Shown here: one piece after another, positions 23,983 through 33,691 of the stretch
How positions within the stretch are numbered: position 1 is the first letter of the stretch
Layout of the letters: every line of letters starts with the position of its first letter
Origin: Streptomyces sp. NA04227
GTDB lineage: Bacteria > Actinomycetota > Actinomycetes > Streptomycetales > Streptomycetaceae
Length of the DNA: 64,000 nt
Reading direction: 5' to 3'
NCBI RefSeq assembly: GCF_013364195.1
Contig: NZ_CP054918.1
Coordinates: 2,903,001 to 2,967,000, forward strand
Notes under the pieces: generated by a model
What the model saw: only the letters and a program-made list of their open reading frames with translations
The model's database searches: none
Told to the model about the DNA's origin: nothing
Translations under genes and position numbers: made by a program

Positions 23983-24834
23983 GTGAGCACCGACTACCAG
24001 CAGGCACGGGCGGCGTTGGGGGCGCGGCTGCGCGAACTCCGTTTCCTGTGCCCTGGTGGTCGGCTGACCGGTCGACAGCTCGCCGAGCGGCTGGGCTGGC
24101 CGGGCTCCAAGGTCAGCAAGCTGGAGAACGGCAAACAGACGGCCACCCCCGAGGACCTGAGGGCGTGGGCCCAGGCGACCGAGCAACCTGGGGCGTACCC
24201 CGAACTCGCCGCCCGGCTGGCGGGGTTCGAGTCGCACATCAGGTCATGGCGCAGGGCTCTGGCGAACGGCTTCAAGCCTCTTCACGAGGGGCTGAGCGCC
24301 GAGATCGACCGCACCTCGGAGATATGGGTCTGGGAAGAGTCGGTGATCGCCGGGCTGGTGCAGACCCCGGACTACGCGCGCCACGTCATCCGACGCTACG
24401 CGGAACTGCTCGGCGGAGCCGACGACATCGAGGACGCGGTGCGCTCGCGGGTGCAGCGGCAGGAGTGGCTGTACCGCTCCGGCCGCACCCTGCACGTGCT
24501 CATGTGGGAGGCCGCGTTGCGCTCGCTGATCTGCCCACCCTCGCTGCTGGCCGCCCAACTCGACCGCCTTGCCGGGATGGTCGGAATGGACACGGTCGAG
24601 CTGGGCGTCATCCCGTTCACGGCGTCCGTCAAGATCGTGCCCGCCAACGGTTTCTGGGTCCTCGATGACCGCTTGGTCGTCGCCGAGGACTGGCACGCCG
24701 AACTGTGGCTGGACGACGCCGACAACGTCGCCCTGTACAAGAAGGTCTGGCAGACCCTCAGCGAATCGGCTGTGTACGGGGCCGACGCCCAGAACGTCAT
24801 CAACGCGGCCCGCCGCTCGCTGAACCTCCGTTAG
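23983..24834 (+). CDS. XRE family regulator with DUF5753 domain
   Basis: 283 aa from GTG 23983. N-terminal helix-turn-helix LTGRQLAERLGWPGSKVSKLENGKQTATPEDL (about residues 27-58), then a DUF5753 ligand or partner domain starting FHE-like with the diagnostic ESVIAGLVQTPDYARHVIRR and QEWLYRS. A bld/whi-type accessory regulator of the kind that pairs with small acidic or DUF397 partners; here the partner is probably the DUF6879 protein encoded 12 bp upstream. Its 3' end overlaps the convergent SpoIIE-domain gene by 35 bp. Confidence 0.88.
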   Translation: MSTDYQQARAALGARLRELRFLCPGGRLTGRQLAERLGWPGSKVSKLENGKQTATPEDLRAWAQATEQPGAYPELAARLAGFESHIRSWRRALANGFKPLHEGLSAEIDRTSEIWVWEESVIAGLVQTPDYARHVIRRYAELLGGADDIEDAVRSRVQRQEWLYRSGRTLHVLMWEAALRSLICPPSLLAAQLDRLAGMVGMDTVELGVIPFTASVKIVPANGFWVLDDRLVVAEDWHAELWLDDADNVALYKKVWQTLSESAVYGADAQNVINAARRSLNLR

Positions 24835-27800
24835 GCGGTGGGACGTTGGAGGGTGAAGGCGTTGCAGGCGTTGCCTCCCCGTCTGCCTCCTCGCTCCCCT
24901 CACCCCCCTCCCCCGTAGCCAACTGCTCCGACCAGATCACCTTCCCCTCCGGCGTGTACCGCGTCCCCCACCGATGGGCGAGCTGTGCCACCAGGAACAG
25001 CCCGCGGCCGCCCTCGTCGGTGGTGCTCGCCCAGCGCAGGTGCGGGGAGGTGCTGCTGCCGTCGGAGACCTCGCAGACCAGGCTGCGTTCGTAGAGCAGG
25101 CGGACGCGGACGGGCGGGGCGCCGTAGCGGATGGCGTTGGTGAGGAGTTCGCTGATGACGAGTTCGGTGGTGAAGACGATCTCGTCCAGGCCCCACTGCC
25201 TCAACTGCCGTACGCAGTCCGCCCGTACGGACGCCACGGCGGCGAAGTCCATGGCCACCTCCCAGTTGGCCACGCGTACCGGGTCGAGCAGTCCGGTACG
25301 GGCGACCAGGAGGGCCACGTCGTCGGTGAGTGGCGCGGGGGGCTCACCGGCGCGGGAAGGGGCCAGCATCTGCTCCATGACCGCGCGGCACAGGTCCTCC
25401 GGGTCGCGCGGGGCGGTGCCGGACAGTGCGGAGCGCAGCCGTTCCATGCCCTCGTCGAGGTCGTGGGTGCGGCTCTCGACCAACCCGTCGGTGAACAGCA
25501 CCAGTTGGGAGCCCGCCCAGAGCGTCAGCCGCGTCGTCTCGAAGGGGTGCCCGCCCACGCCGAGCGGCGGCGAGACCGCCACCTCGGGGTAGCTGGCGGT
25601 GCCGTCGGGGGCGACCAGGGCGGGTCCCAGGTGTCCGGCCCTGGCCATCGTGCAGATGCCGGTCACCGGTTCGTAGATCGCGTACAGGCAGGTCGAGCCG
25701 GTGATCTGGGTGCCGCTCGTATCGCTGTCCAGGCGGGCGACCAACTCGTCGAGGCGGCCGAGGACTTCGTCGGGCGGCAGGTCCAGGGCGGAGAAGTTGT
25801 GCACGGCGGTGCGCAGCTGCCCCATCGCCACGGCGGCGTGGATGCCGTGGCCGACCACGTCCCCGACGACAAGGGCGGTACGGAAGCCGGGCAGTGTGAT
25901 CACGTCGAACCAGTCGCCGCCCACGCCCGCCCTCGCGGGCAGATAGCGGAACGCGACGTCGACCGCGCTCTGTCTCGGCAGGCTGCTCGGCAGCAGGCTC
26001 CGCTGGAGGGCCATCGCCATGCCGTGCTCGCGGCTGTAGCGGCGGGCGTTGTCCACGGACACGGCGGCCCGTCCCGCCAGTTCCTCGGCCAGCGTCAGCT
26101 CGTCCTCCGCGAACGGCACCGACCCCGCCCGGCGCCAGAAGGTCACCTGCCCGAGAACGACCCCGCGTACCGCCATGGGCACGGTGATGAGGGAGCCGGT
26201 CGCGGGCCCATGGGCGGTGGAGACCGACGCGGAGCCGGATCCTGAGGACGGCTCGGAGGCGGAAGTCTCGGGTGCGGGAGCGACGGACGTTCCGGAAGTG
26301 GCCTCGCCCGCCTCCGCCCGCTCACCCGCCTCCGCCCGCGCGCCCGCCTCCCCCCACTCCCCCTCCTCCGTCACCAGCAACGCCCGCCCGCTGTCCAGAC
26401 TCCGGGCCTGAGGCGCCCCCGGCTCCGGTGTGAACCCCTCGCCGGGCGCGCGGAAACCCTCGGAGGCGACCGCGCCGCGCAGGGCCGTGCGGATCAGGCT
26501 GCGCCGGGAGCCGGAGCCCTCCGGCTCCTCGCCGCGCAGGACCTCGTCGAGCAGGTCGACGGCGACGACATCGGCGAACCGGGGCACCGCCACCGCCGCC
26601 AGCTCCTCGCAGGTACGGCCCACGTCCAGGGTGCGGCCGATGCCGACCCCTGCCTCGTACAAGAGCTGCTGGCGCCGGCCCGCGACCTCGACGCGGCCGG
26701 TGAGTTCGAACAGTTCGGTGGAGTCCCGCAGGGTCACGACGCCGCCGGGGAAACCACCGTAGGGGGCGGTGGGGCGCTTGTTGACGACGAGCAGGCGGCC
26801 GCTCTCCCGGTGCACGCGGTCGGTGACCGTCTCCTCGGTGGTGAACAGCGCCTCGGTGTCCGCGTCGAGGCCGAGCTCGGCGACGGGACGGTGCTCGGCG
26901 TCGGCGGGCAGGCCGAGCAGCCGCCGCGCCTCGTCGTTGGCGAGGACGAGCCGCCCGTCGCCGCCGATGATCAGGACCCCTTCGCGTACCGCGTGCAGGA
27001 CGGCGTCGTGGTGTTCGTACATCCGTGTCATGTCGGTGGGGCCGAGCCCCCGGGTCTGGCGCAGCAGCCTGCGCGAGACCAGCGCGGTACCGGCCGCCGC
27101 CAGGGCCACCGCACCGGCCGCGCTGCCGAGCAGCACGGGCAGGTTGGAGTACGCCACCTCGTCGACCCGCCCGACGCCGATGTTGGCGGCGACCACGCCC
27201 TTCGGCGACCGGTCGGGGGCGAAGATGGGCACGGCCGTGGTGATGGAGTGGTACCCGCTCCGTTCCTCCAGGGTGAAGGTGACCGTCCTGCCCTGTCGCA
27301 GCTCCGGTACCACCCGGTCCCTGACCTCGTCCGGCAGCTCGTAGGGGCGGCCGATGAACGAGGGGTACGGGGAGGTGAGCTGGACGTAGTCCAGGTTGAA
27401 GACGACCAGCGAATCCAGGTCGTTCTCCTTGCTGATGCGCCGCGTGAGCGGCTGGAGCCGCGCCGTCGGGTCCTCGCTCTCCAGGGCCTCGACCATGCCC
27501 GGCGAGTACGCGAAGGACTGCGCCGCCGCCCTGGTGATCTTGCGCGCCGCCTCCTCGGTACGGGAGTGCGCCTCCAGCGTCACCGCCGTCACGGCGGCCA
27601 CCACGAGCAGCAGCACGATCAGCAACTCGACGAGGAAGACCTGCCCGGCGACGCTGCGCACGTTCAGCAGCGAGCGCACCCCGCCGCGCGGGCGCGGGGC
27701 CCCCGGGGCTCGGGGCGTGGCGGACCTGCGCCGTCGTCTGGGCAGCACAAGCCCATGCAAACATCCGCCCGGGCCGACGGCGAGCGCTGTCCGCCCCGAA

Positions 27801-27886
27801 CGCCCGTACGGCACCGCCTCCGCACGCGCCCCGGCCGCCTCCCGTACCGGACCGCTGGTGACCCTGACCGCTTTCGCACCCGGCAT
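24800..27886 (-). CDS. Multidomain sensor with SpoIIE phosphatase and HATPase domains
   Basis: 1028 aa from ATG 27886; the first 70 residues are Arg/Gly/Ala-rich and the true start may be later (GTG 27748). Order: membrane helix (about 82-101), extracytoplasmic Cache-like sensor (102-250, with SKENDLDSLVVFNLDY, TSPYPSFIGR), second helix (250-272), PAS (about 295-390), GAF (about 400-600, interrupted by a Ser/Ala/Glu/Pro-rich insert), PP2C-type SpoIIE phosphatase (GGDWFDVITLPG, VVGDVVGHGIHAAVAMGQLR, FTDGLVESR) and C-terminal anti-sigma-type HATPase (SELLTNAIRYG, DEGGRGLFLVAQLA). Probably tunes an anti-sigma/anti-anti-sigma switch in response to an external signal. No sigma factor is nearby. 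Confidence 0.9.
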   Translation of the reverse strand: MPGAKAVRVTSGPVREAAGARAEAVPYGRSGRTALAVGPGGCLHGLVLPRRRRRSATPRAPGAPRPRGGVRSLLNVRSVAGQVFLVELLIVLLLVVAAVTAVTLEAHSRTEEAARKITRAAAQSFAYSPGMVEALESEDPTARLQPLTRRISKENDLDSLVVFNLDYVQLTSPYPSFIGRPYELPDEVRDRVVPELRQGRTVTFTLEERSGYHSITTAVPIFAPDRSPKGVVAANIGVGRVDEVAYSNLPVLLGSAAGAVALAAAGTALVSRRLLRQTRGLGPTDMTRMYEHHDAVLHAVREGVLIIGGDGRLVLANDEARRLLGLPADAEHRPVAELGLDADTEALFTTEETVTDRVHRESGRLLVVNKRPTAPYGGFPGGVVTLRDSTELFELTGRVEVAGRRQQLLYEAGVGIGRTLDVGRTCEELAAVAVPRFADVVAVDLLDEVLRGEEPEGSGSRRSLIRTALRGAVASEGFRAPGEGFTPEPGAPQARSLDSGRALLVTEEGEWGEAGARAEAGERAEAGEATSGTSVAPAPETSASEPSSGSGSASVSTAHGPATGSLITVPMAVRGVVLGQVTFWRRAGSVPFAEDELTLAEELAGRAAVSVDNARRYSREHGMAMALQRSLLPSSLPRQSAVDVAFRYLPARAGVGGDWFDVITLPGFRTALVVGDVVGHGIHAAVAMGQLRTAVHNFSALDLPPDEVLGRLDELVARLDSDTSGTQITGSTCLYAIYEPVTGICTMARAGHLGPALVAPDGTASYPEVAVSPPLGVGGHPFETTRLTLWAGSQLVLFTDGLVESRTHDLDEGMERLRSALSGTAPRDPEDLCRAVMEQMLAPSRAGEPPAPLTDDVALLVARTGLLDPVRVANWEVAMDFAAVASVRADCVRQLRQWGLDEIVFTTELVISELLTNAIRYGAPPVRVRLLYERSLVCEVSDGSSTSPHLRWASTTDEGGRGLFLVAQLAHRWGTRYTPEGKVIWSEQLATGEGGEGSEEADGEATPATPSPSNVPPPNGGSASGGPR

Positions 27887-28095
27887 GTGCCACGGGTACC
27901 GGCGCGGCCGTAGAGTGACCCGGCCACGTACTACCTTCCGGGCCCCCCACCGGCCTGAGTCGGCCTCCGGGAAGGTACGCCCGGCGGGCAGGGAACACGG
28001 GACGGGCGGATGTGGGCGGTTCGGCCGCGAAGGAGCCGGGCCGGAGGGCGGACGGGACCGGCGGCGGTCCCCGAGCAGCGAGGGCAGGGACCACA

Positions 28096-29805
28096 GTGGG
28101 CGTCAGCAGAAGAAGCGTGCCGGGCAGCGGCGGCAAGCACCCGGCGGTCTGGGGCGGGGCGATCGCGGTACTCGCCCTCGCCGCCGGAGCCGGCGGCTAC
28201 GGCCTGGCCGCGGCGGAAGGCTCCGAATCGGCCCTGGCCGCCGACGGCAAGAACGTGATGTTCGACCTGCCGCCCGCCACCCCGACGGTTCGCGCGGTGG
28301 CCAAGGACTTCCTCGACGCCTGGCAGCGCGGCGACACCCAGGCCGCCGCGGCCCGCACCACCGACCCGGCGGCCGCCCGCACCGCGCTCACCGGCTACCG
28401 AGACGACGCCCGGATCAGCGAGGTGAAGCTCACCCAGGGCGCCGTCACCGGCACGAAGGTCGCCTTCTCGGTGCGGGCGAAGGTCTCGTACGAGGGACAC
28501 ACCCAGGCCCTGACCTACAAGTCCGGGCTGAACGTGGAGCGCAAGCCCGAGACCGGCAAGGTGCTCATCAGCTGGGCGCCGTCCGTCCTGCATCCCCAAC
28601 TCCGCGAGAAGGGCGACCGGCTGGTGACCGGCGAGGCGGGCACCCCGCCCGTCGAGGCGGTCGACCGCGACGGCGCCGCGCTCGACCCGAAGAAGTACCC
28701 CTCGCTGCGCGCGGTGCTCGACGGGCTGCGCGAGAAGTACGGCGAGAAGGCGGGCGGCAGCGCCGGTATCGAACTGCGCGCCGTACACGGCGCGGAGGAC
28801 GGCGCCGAGGACGACAGCGGTGCCCCCAAGGCGAGTTCGGGCGGCGACGACGAGCCCGACACCACCCTGCTCACCCTGACCGAGGGCAAGCCCGGCAAGG
28901 TGCGCACCACCATCGACGCCACCGCGCAGGCGGCCGCCGAGAAGCAGGTGGCGAGCCGCAAGAAGGCCTCGGTGGTGCTCCTCAAGCCGAGCACCGGCGA
29001 GATCCTGGCCGTCGCCAACTCCGAACCGGACGGCTTCAATACGGCCCTCCAGGGCTCGCTGGCCCCCGGCTCCACGATGAAGGTCGTGACGGCCTCGATG
29101 CTCCTGGAGAAGAAGCTCGCCGAGGTCGACAAGAAGCACCCCTGCCCCAAGTACTTCACCTACGGGCACTGGAAGTTCCAGAACGACGACAAGTTCGAGA
29201 TCAAGGACGGCACGTTCCGTACGAGCTTCGCCCGCTCCTGCAACACGGCCTTCATCAGCCAGGCGCCCGAGCTGAAGGACGACGACCTGACCAGGCAGGC
29301 CCAGGAGGTCTTCGGTCTGGGCCGCGACAACTGGGCGATCGGCGTGCCCAGTTTCGACGGCGCCGTCCCGGTGCAGAGCGACGCGCAGATGGGCGCCTCG
29401 CTCATCGGCCAGGGCGGGGTCCGTATGAACCCGCTGAACATGGCCTCGGTCGCGGCCACCGCGAGCACCGGCACCTTCCGCCAGCCCTACCTGGTCTCCC
29501 CCGACCTCGACAACCGCACCCTCGCCACGGCCTCCCGCAAGATGAGCGCCGGTACGGTCTCGGCCCTGCGCACACTGATGAACTACACGGCCACCTCCGG
29601 CACCGCGGCCGAGGCCATGGCGGGCGTCGGCGGCGACATGGGCGCCAAGACCGGCTCCGCCGAGGTCGACGGCCAAAAGCAGCCCAACGGCTGGTTCACC
29701 GCGTACAAGGGGGACCTCGCGGCCTCGGGCGTGGTGCTCCAGGGCGGTCACGGCGGCGAGTCGGCCGGGCCGATCGTGGGGGCGTTGCTGCGCGAGCTGG
29801 GCTGA
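28096..29805 (+). CDS. Class B penicillin-binding protein with MecA_N-like domain
   Basis: 569 aa transpeptidase. N-terminal membrane anchor (about residues 18-40), NTF2-like MecA_N domain (about 60-165, VRAVAKDFLDAWQRGD), short dimerisation region, then the penicillin-binding domain with STMK (326-329), SCN (381-383) and KTGSAE (518-523). An Asp/Glu/Ser linker lies at 235-256. The complete motif set suggests an active D,D-transpeptidase in septal or sporulation peptidoglycan synthesis. GTG 28096 has AGGGA 5 bp upstream; the frame extends to 28012. Divergent from the SpoIIE-domain gene; 3' end overlaps the convergent SGNH gene by 58 bp. Confidence 0.92.
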   Translation: MGVSRRSVPGSGGKHPAVWGGAIAVLALAAGAGGYGLAAAEGSESALAADGKNVMFDLPPATPTVRAVAKDFLDAWQRGDTQAAAARTTDPAAARTALTGYRDDARISEVKLTQGAVTGTKVAFSVRAKVSYEGHTQALTYKSGLNVERKPETGKVLISWAPSVLHPQLREKGDRLVTGEAGTPPVEAVDRDGAALDPKKYPSLRAVLDGLREKYGEKAGGSAGIELRAVHGAEDGAEDDSGAPKASSGGDDEPDTTLLTLTEGKPGKVRTTIDATAQAAAEKQVASRKKASVVLLKPSTGEILAVANSEPDGFNTALQGSLAPGSTMKVVTASMLLEKKLAEVDKKHPCPKYFTYGHWKFQNDDKFEIKDGTFRTSFARSCNTAFISQAPELKDDDLTRQAQEVFGLGRDNWAIGVPSFDGAVPVQSDAQMGASLIGQGGVRMNPLNMASVAATASTGTFRQPYLVSPDLDNRTLATASRKMSAGTVSALRTLMNYTATSGTAAEAMAGVGGDMGAKTGSAEVDGQKQPNGWFTAYKGDLAASGVVLQGGHGGESAGPIVGALLRELG

Positions 29806-31043
29806 ACCCGCCCGAAAGGGCCGCCCGGTGCGAAGGCCAGGTCCGCGAAGTGGCGGCCGATGCGGCGATGGGCGACGGGGTCCGGATGGAGGGCGTCGGG
29901 GAGCGGGAGTTCGACGGCGTCCTGCTCTCCGTACATCCGCCGCCCGTCGAGGTAGTAGAGGTGCGGATCCTCGGCCGCCCGCTGCTCCACGATCCGGGAC
30001 AACTCCCGCCGGATGACGGCCAGGGTCAGCTTCCCGCTCGCGGTCTCCGCCGGTTCCCCCATGGCCCTGAAGCGCAGTTCACCGGTGCCGAGCGTGGAGA
30101 GGTCCGGGAGACTGGGCCCCGGGGTCTCCTCGTGGATCGGGCACAGCAGCGGCGAGATCACCAGGAGCGGTGTCGTCGGGTGCCCTTCGCGGAGGGTGTC
30201 CAGGAAGCCGTGCACGGCCGGGGTGAAGGCCCGCAGCCGCATCGCGTCCGTGTTGACGAGGTTGATGCCGATCTTGACGCTGATCAGATCGGCCGGGAGC
30301 TCCCGCATCGTACGGGCCGTGAACGGGTCGAGCAGCGCGCTCCCGCCGAAGCCCAGGTTGAGCAGTTCCACGCCGCCGAGGGAGGCGGCGAGCGCGGGCC
30401 AGGTGGACAGGGGCCCGGCGGCGTCGGTGCCGTGGCTGATCGAACTTCCGTGGTGCAGCCACACCCGTCGGCCCGTTTCCGGCGCGGCTTCCACGGGTGC
30501 GTCGGTGCGCAGGGCGATCAGCTCGGTGGTCTCGTTGTGCGGCAGCCAGATCTCGACGTCCTTCGCGGCCGCCCCCTCGTCGCCGTCCGCGCCGCCTCGC
30601 CCGCTGAGCCTGCTGTCCCCGCCGAGCCCCTCGAAGCGGATCGTCGCGGTGGGGCCGGGGGTCAACTCCGCGGCGCCGGTGGTCATGTCGATGGTGAGGA
30701 CGTTGCCGCCGCTCGCCCTGGCCTGACCGGCGGGGCGCCCGTCGACGAGCAGTTCGTACAGCCCGTCGGGCCGCGGTGGGGCACTTGTGTAGATCCGCTT
30801 GGTGGGCAGTACGTCGAGTTCGATGACCGTCGCCCGGGTGCGGAACACCAGTCGTACGCCGGAGGGTTGGGACTCGACCATCGCCAACTGCGGGTCCGGG
30901 TACTGGGATCGGGCCCAGGCGGGCAGCCGGTGCGGCAGCACTCCGCCGCGCTCGGTGTGCTCCAACTCCACGGCGCCCCGGACGAGTTCGGTGGCGAGGT
31001 CGGCGGTGAAGTCGGTGGCGAACGGCAGGTTCTGGTGGTGCAT
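29748..31043 (-). CDS. SGNH/GDSL hydrolase family protein
   Basis: 431 aa from ATG 31043 with GAGGG 8 bp upstream; the frame extends to 31106. An N-terminal beta-rich domain (about 1-195, LPHRLPAWARSQYPDPQLAMVESQPSG start) precedes an SGNH domain. That domain has the nucleophile Ser in HHGSSISHG, the Gly block in NLGFGGSAL, the Asn block in VKIGINLVN and the Asp-His pair in LPDALHPDPVAH. No signal peptide, so probably cytoplasmic; likely an esterase or carbohydrate deacetylase, substrate unknown. The first 58 bp of its 3' end overlap the PBP gene. Confidence 0.86.
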   Translation of the reverse strand: MHHQNLPFATDFTADLATELVRGAVELEHTERGGVLPHRLPAWARSQYPDPQLAMVESQPSGVRLVFRTRATVIELDVLPTKRIYTSAPPRPDGLYELLVDGRPAGQARASGGNVLTIDMTTGAAELTPGPTATIRFEGLGGDSRLSGRGGADGDEGAAAKDVEIWLPHNETTELIALRTDAPVEAAPETGRRVWLHHGSSISHGTDAAGPLSTWPALAASLGGVELLNLGFGGSALLDPFTARTMRELPADLISVKIGINLVNTDAMRLRAFTPAVHGFLDTLREGHPTTPLLVISPLLCPIHEETPGPSLPDLSTLGTGELRFRAMGEPAETASGKLTLAVIRRELSRIVEQRAAEDPHLYYLDGRRMYGEQDAVELPLPDALHPDPVAHRRIGRHFADLAFAPGGPFGRVQPSSRSNAPTIGPADSPP

Positions 31044-31261
31044 GGGTGGGCCCTCAGTCTGTCGATCCGGGTCTGTGGACATGGGCACGGCCTGGCGGAT
31101 CGGCACCCGTCGGTCACCTCGCAGGATGCGACAACGGACTCGCGCGTTCCTCCTGCCGCACCATGACTCCCGCCAGGTCCGGGGTTATTGTGCGGCCAGA
31201 ACCGTACCCGGAAACGAACAGCACGCCGGGGCCGAACAGGCGCGAGGCACGCAGGCGCACT

Positions 31262-31312
31262 GACACACAGGCACACAGGCACGCAGGCACGCACGCAAAG
31301 ACGCAGAGACAC
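31262..31312. repeat. Imperfect acacaggc/acgcaggc repeat upstream of glsA
   Basis: About six imperfect 8-bp units (cacacagg, cacgcagg, cacgcacg and similar) lie just before the glsA ribosome binding site. They form the glsA leader and have no clear pairing partner. The rest of the 282-bp gap 31044-31325 must hold two divergent promoters; none is clear. Confidence 0.6.
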
Positions 31313-31325
31313 AGGTAGAGGGAAC

Positions 31326-32237
31326 ATGGACTACCAGGCGCTGCTGGACGAGGTCGTCGACGCGGTGCAGCCGCACATGGGTCACGGCCGGGCGGCCCAG
31401 TACATCCCGGCCCTGGCCTCCGTGGACGTGGACCGCTTCGGGATGGCCGTCGCGGACGTCGACGGCGAGGTGGCCGGGGTGGGCGACTGGCAGGTTCCGT
31501 TCTCCGTGCAGAGCGTCTCCAAGGTGTTCAGCCTGGCGCTGGTCCTCGCCCGGGACGGCGAGGACATCTGGCGACGCGTCGGCCGGGAGCCGTCCGGCAA
31601 CCCGTTCAACTCCCTGGTGCAGCTGGAATACGAGAACGGCATCCCGCGCAACCCGTTCATCAACGCGGGCGCGCTCGTCATCACGGACCGGCTGCTGTCG
31701 CTCACCGAGGATCCCAGCGGCACGGTCCTGGAGTTCCTGCGCGAGGAGAGCGGCAACCGGTCCGTCGCCATCGACGAGGAGGTCGCCGCCTCCGAGACGG
31801 CGCACGGTGACCGCAACGCCGCCCTCGCCCACTTCATGGCGAGTTACGGCAACTTCGACAACCCGGTACCGACCGTCCTGGACCACTACTCCCGGCAGTG
31901 CTCGATCGCGATGAGCTGCCGGGATCTCGCCCTCGCGGGCGGCTTTCTGGCCCGGCACGGACTGCGGGCCGACGGCACCAGACTCCTGGCGGGCCGTGAG
32001 GCGAAACGCGTCAACGCGGTCATGCTCACCTGCGGCACCTACGACGCGGCCGGGGACTTCGCCTACCGCGTCGGGCTGCCCGGCAAGAGCGGTGTCGGCG
32101 GCGGCATCATCGCGGTGGTCCCGGGCCGTTGCACCGTGTGCGTGTGGAGCCCGGGCCTGGACGCACGGGGCAACTCCGTCGCCGGGACAGCGGCCCTGGA
32201 CGCCTTCACGACGCTCACCGGCTGGTCCGTGTTCTGA
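31326..32237 (+). CDS. glsA: Glutaminase
   Basis: 303 aa, the usual length. Hydrolyses glutamine to glutamate and ammonia. Serine-dependent beta-lactamase-like fold with catalytic S63-x-x-K66 in PFSVQSVSKVFSL, NPFINAGALV, the Tyr of VLDHYSRQCSIAM, and GLPGKSGVGGGIIAV. ATG 31326 has AGAGGG 6 bp upstream; the frame upstream to 31188 is repeat sequence. Cytoplasmic and apparently monocistronic. A GACCGGTC-rich region follows between 32250 and 32300 and may terminate it. Confidence 0.95.
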   Translation: MDYQALLDEVVDAVQPHMGHGRAAQYIPALASVDVDRFGMAVADVDGEVAGVGDWQVPFSVQSVSKVFSLALVLARDGEDIWRRVGREPSGNPFNSLVQLEYENGIPRNPFINAGALVITDRLLSLTEDPSGTVLEFLREESGNRSVAIDEEVAASETAHGDRNAALAHFMASYGNFDNPVPTVLDHYSRQCSIAMSCRDLALAGGFLARHGLRADGTRLLAGREAKRVNAVMLTCGTYDAAGDFAYRVGLPGKSGVGGGIIAVVPGRCTVCVWSPGLDARGNSVAGTAALDAFTTLTGWSVF

Positions 32238-32354
32238 CGGGGATCGCGTACAGCTGACCGGTCCCCGACCGGCCCCGACCCGCCCTGACCGGTCGGTCCG
32301 TAGCTCAACGGATCCGTGGCAGCGTCCTGAACACCCTGAATCCCCTGAACTCCC

Positions 32355-32900
32355 TCACCGTGGTGACCGCAGGCCCCACGTCTGCAGGACGTAGGGCCGC
32401 CCCTTCTCCTCCCCCTCGATCAGCGGCACGTCGAGCAGGCCGAAGCCCGCCTGAGTGGCCACGGCGACGCTGGCGGCGTTCTCGGCCTCCAGCTCCAGGA
32501 TCACCTGGTCCACGCCGAGTTGCTCGAAGGCGTACGTGGCCATCACCCGTACCGCCCGCGCGGCCAGCCCCCGGCCGCGGTACGCCGGACCGACCGCGTA
32601 ACCGATCTCCGTACCCTCGGGTGCGCGCCGCAGCATCACCTCGCCGAGCGGCGCACCGCCGTCGACGGTGATGGCGAGCAGAATGGACGTGCCCTCCGCC
32701 CGCAACTGCCGGGCGCGGGCGAGCCGTACGTGGGCGGCCGCTTCGTCGAAGGGGGAGACGATCGGCGTCCAGTACGCGATGTCGGGATGGTCGAACAGCC
32801 CCGGCATGGCGGCCAGATCCGCTTCCGTCCAGTCACGCAGTACGAGACCTTCACCGGTGAGCTCGATCCGGTCGGGAAACGGCAAGGTGCTGCTGCTCAT
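32355..32900 (-). CDS. GNAT family N-acetyltransferase (RimJ/RimL-like)
   Basis: 181 aa. LTGEGLVLRDWTEADLAAMPGLF opens a RimJ-type GNAT fold. GTEIGYAVGPAYRGRGLAARAVRVMATYAF holds the acetyl-CoA-binding R/QxxGxG/A motif, and ELEAENAASVAVATQAGF is motif B. Probably acetylates a protein N-terminus or small amine; target unknown. Start ATG 32900. Convergent with glsA. Confidence 0.9.
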   Translation of the reverse strand: MSSSTLPFPDRIELTGEGLVLRDWTEADLAAMPGLFDHPDIAYWTPIVSPFDEAAAHVRLARARQLRAEGTSILLAITVDGGAPLGEVMLRRAPEGTEIGYAVGPAYRGRGLAARAVRVMATYAFEQLGVDQVILELEAENAASVAVATQAGFGLLDVPLIEGEEKGRPYVLQTWGLRSPR

Positions 32901-33037
32901 GGTGCGGGACCTCCCTGGCCTGTGAAAACGAGGCAGCTTAACCCGAGGCAGTCAGCCGCTCACGAGAATTTCCCCGGACCTCGCTCACCACGGTAATTCG
33001 CTGGCAGGGGCGGCGGGGCCTGCCCACTCTTGGCCCC

Positions 33038-33691
33038 ATGACAGAGAACAGCACACCGCCCAGAGCCGAGCCCGAAGCCGAGCCCACAGCCGAATCCGAA
33101 GCGGTCCCGAGGTGTCAGATCCGGGCCGTGCACACGGAGTCCACGGTCACCGTCTACCAGGCGTACGCACCCGGGATCGGTGTCCCGGCCGCCCGCGAAG
33201 GCCACTTCCCCTCCTCATGGCAGCGGGACCGTATGACCTGGATCAAGCCGTCGTTCCTGTGGATGATGTACCGCTGCGGCTGGGGCACCAAGGAACGCCA
33301 GGAGACCGTCCTCGCCGTCGAGATCACCCGCGAGGGCTTCGAGTGGGCACTGAAGCACTCCTGCCTGTCCCACTACGACCAGGACCTGCACACCGATCCC
33401 GCCGCGTGGAAAGCCCGGTTGAAGCGGACACCCGCCCGCGTGCAGTGGGACCCCGAGCGCGATCTGCACCTGCGTCCGCTGCCCCACCGCTCCCTCCAAC
33501 TCGGCCTGACCGGCGAGGCGTCACGCCGCTACGCGGACGAGTGGACGGTGTCCATCACGGACGTCACGGCACTCGCGCGTACGGTCCACCAGCACGTACG
33601 GGCCGGGGAGTTGGACGTGGCCCGGCACCTCCTGCCGCGTGAGCGGCCGTATCCGGTGGCGGACGGGGCGCTGGCTCACCTGGGCGCGTGA
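33038..33691 (+). CDS. DUF4291 family protein
   Basis: 217 aa. An acidic N-terminal tail of PEAEPTAESEA repeats (residues 8-22) precedes the DUF4291 core: IRAVHTESTVTVYQAYAPGIGVPAA, MTWIKPSFLWMMYRCGWGTKERQETVLAVEI and ARVQWDPERDLHLRPLPHRSLQLGL. The family is widespread and uncharacterised in my knowledge. Start ATG 33038. The last 16 bp overlap the convergent tautomerase-like gene. Confidence 0.88.
   Translation: MTENSTPPRAEPEAEPTAESEAVPRCQIRAVHTESTVTVYQAYAPGIGVPAAREGHFPSSWQRDRMTWIKPSFLWMMYRCGWGTKERQETVLAVEITREGFEWALKHSCLSHYDQDLHTDPAAWKARLKRTPARVQWDPERDLHLRPLPHRSLQLGLTGEASRRYADEWTVSITDVTALARTVHQHVRAGELDVARHLLPRERPYPVADGALAHLGA

Noticed and set aside
32250..32300. GACCGGTC-rich stretch as glsA terminator
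   Set aside because: Several competing pairings and no single strong hairpin; left as a remark only.
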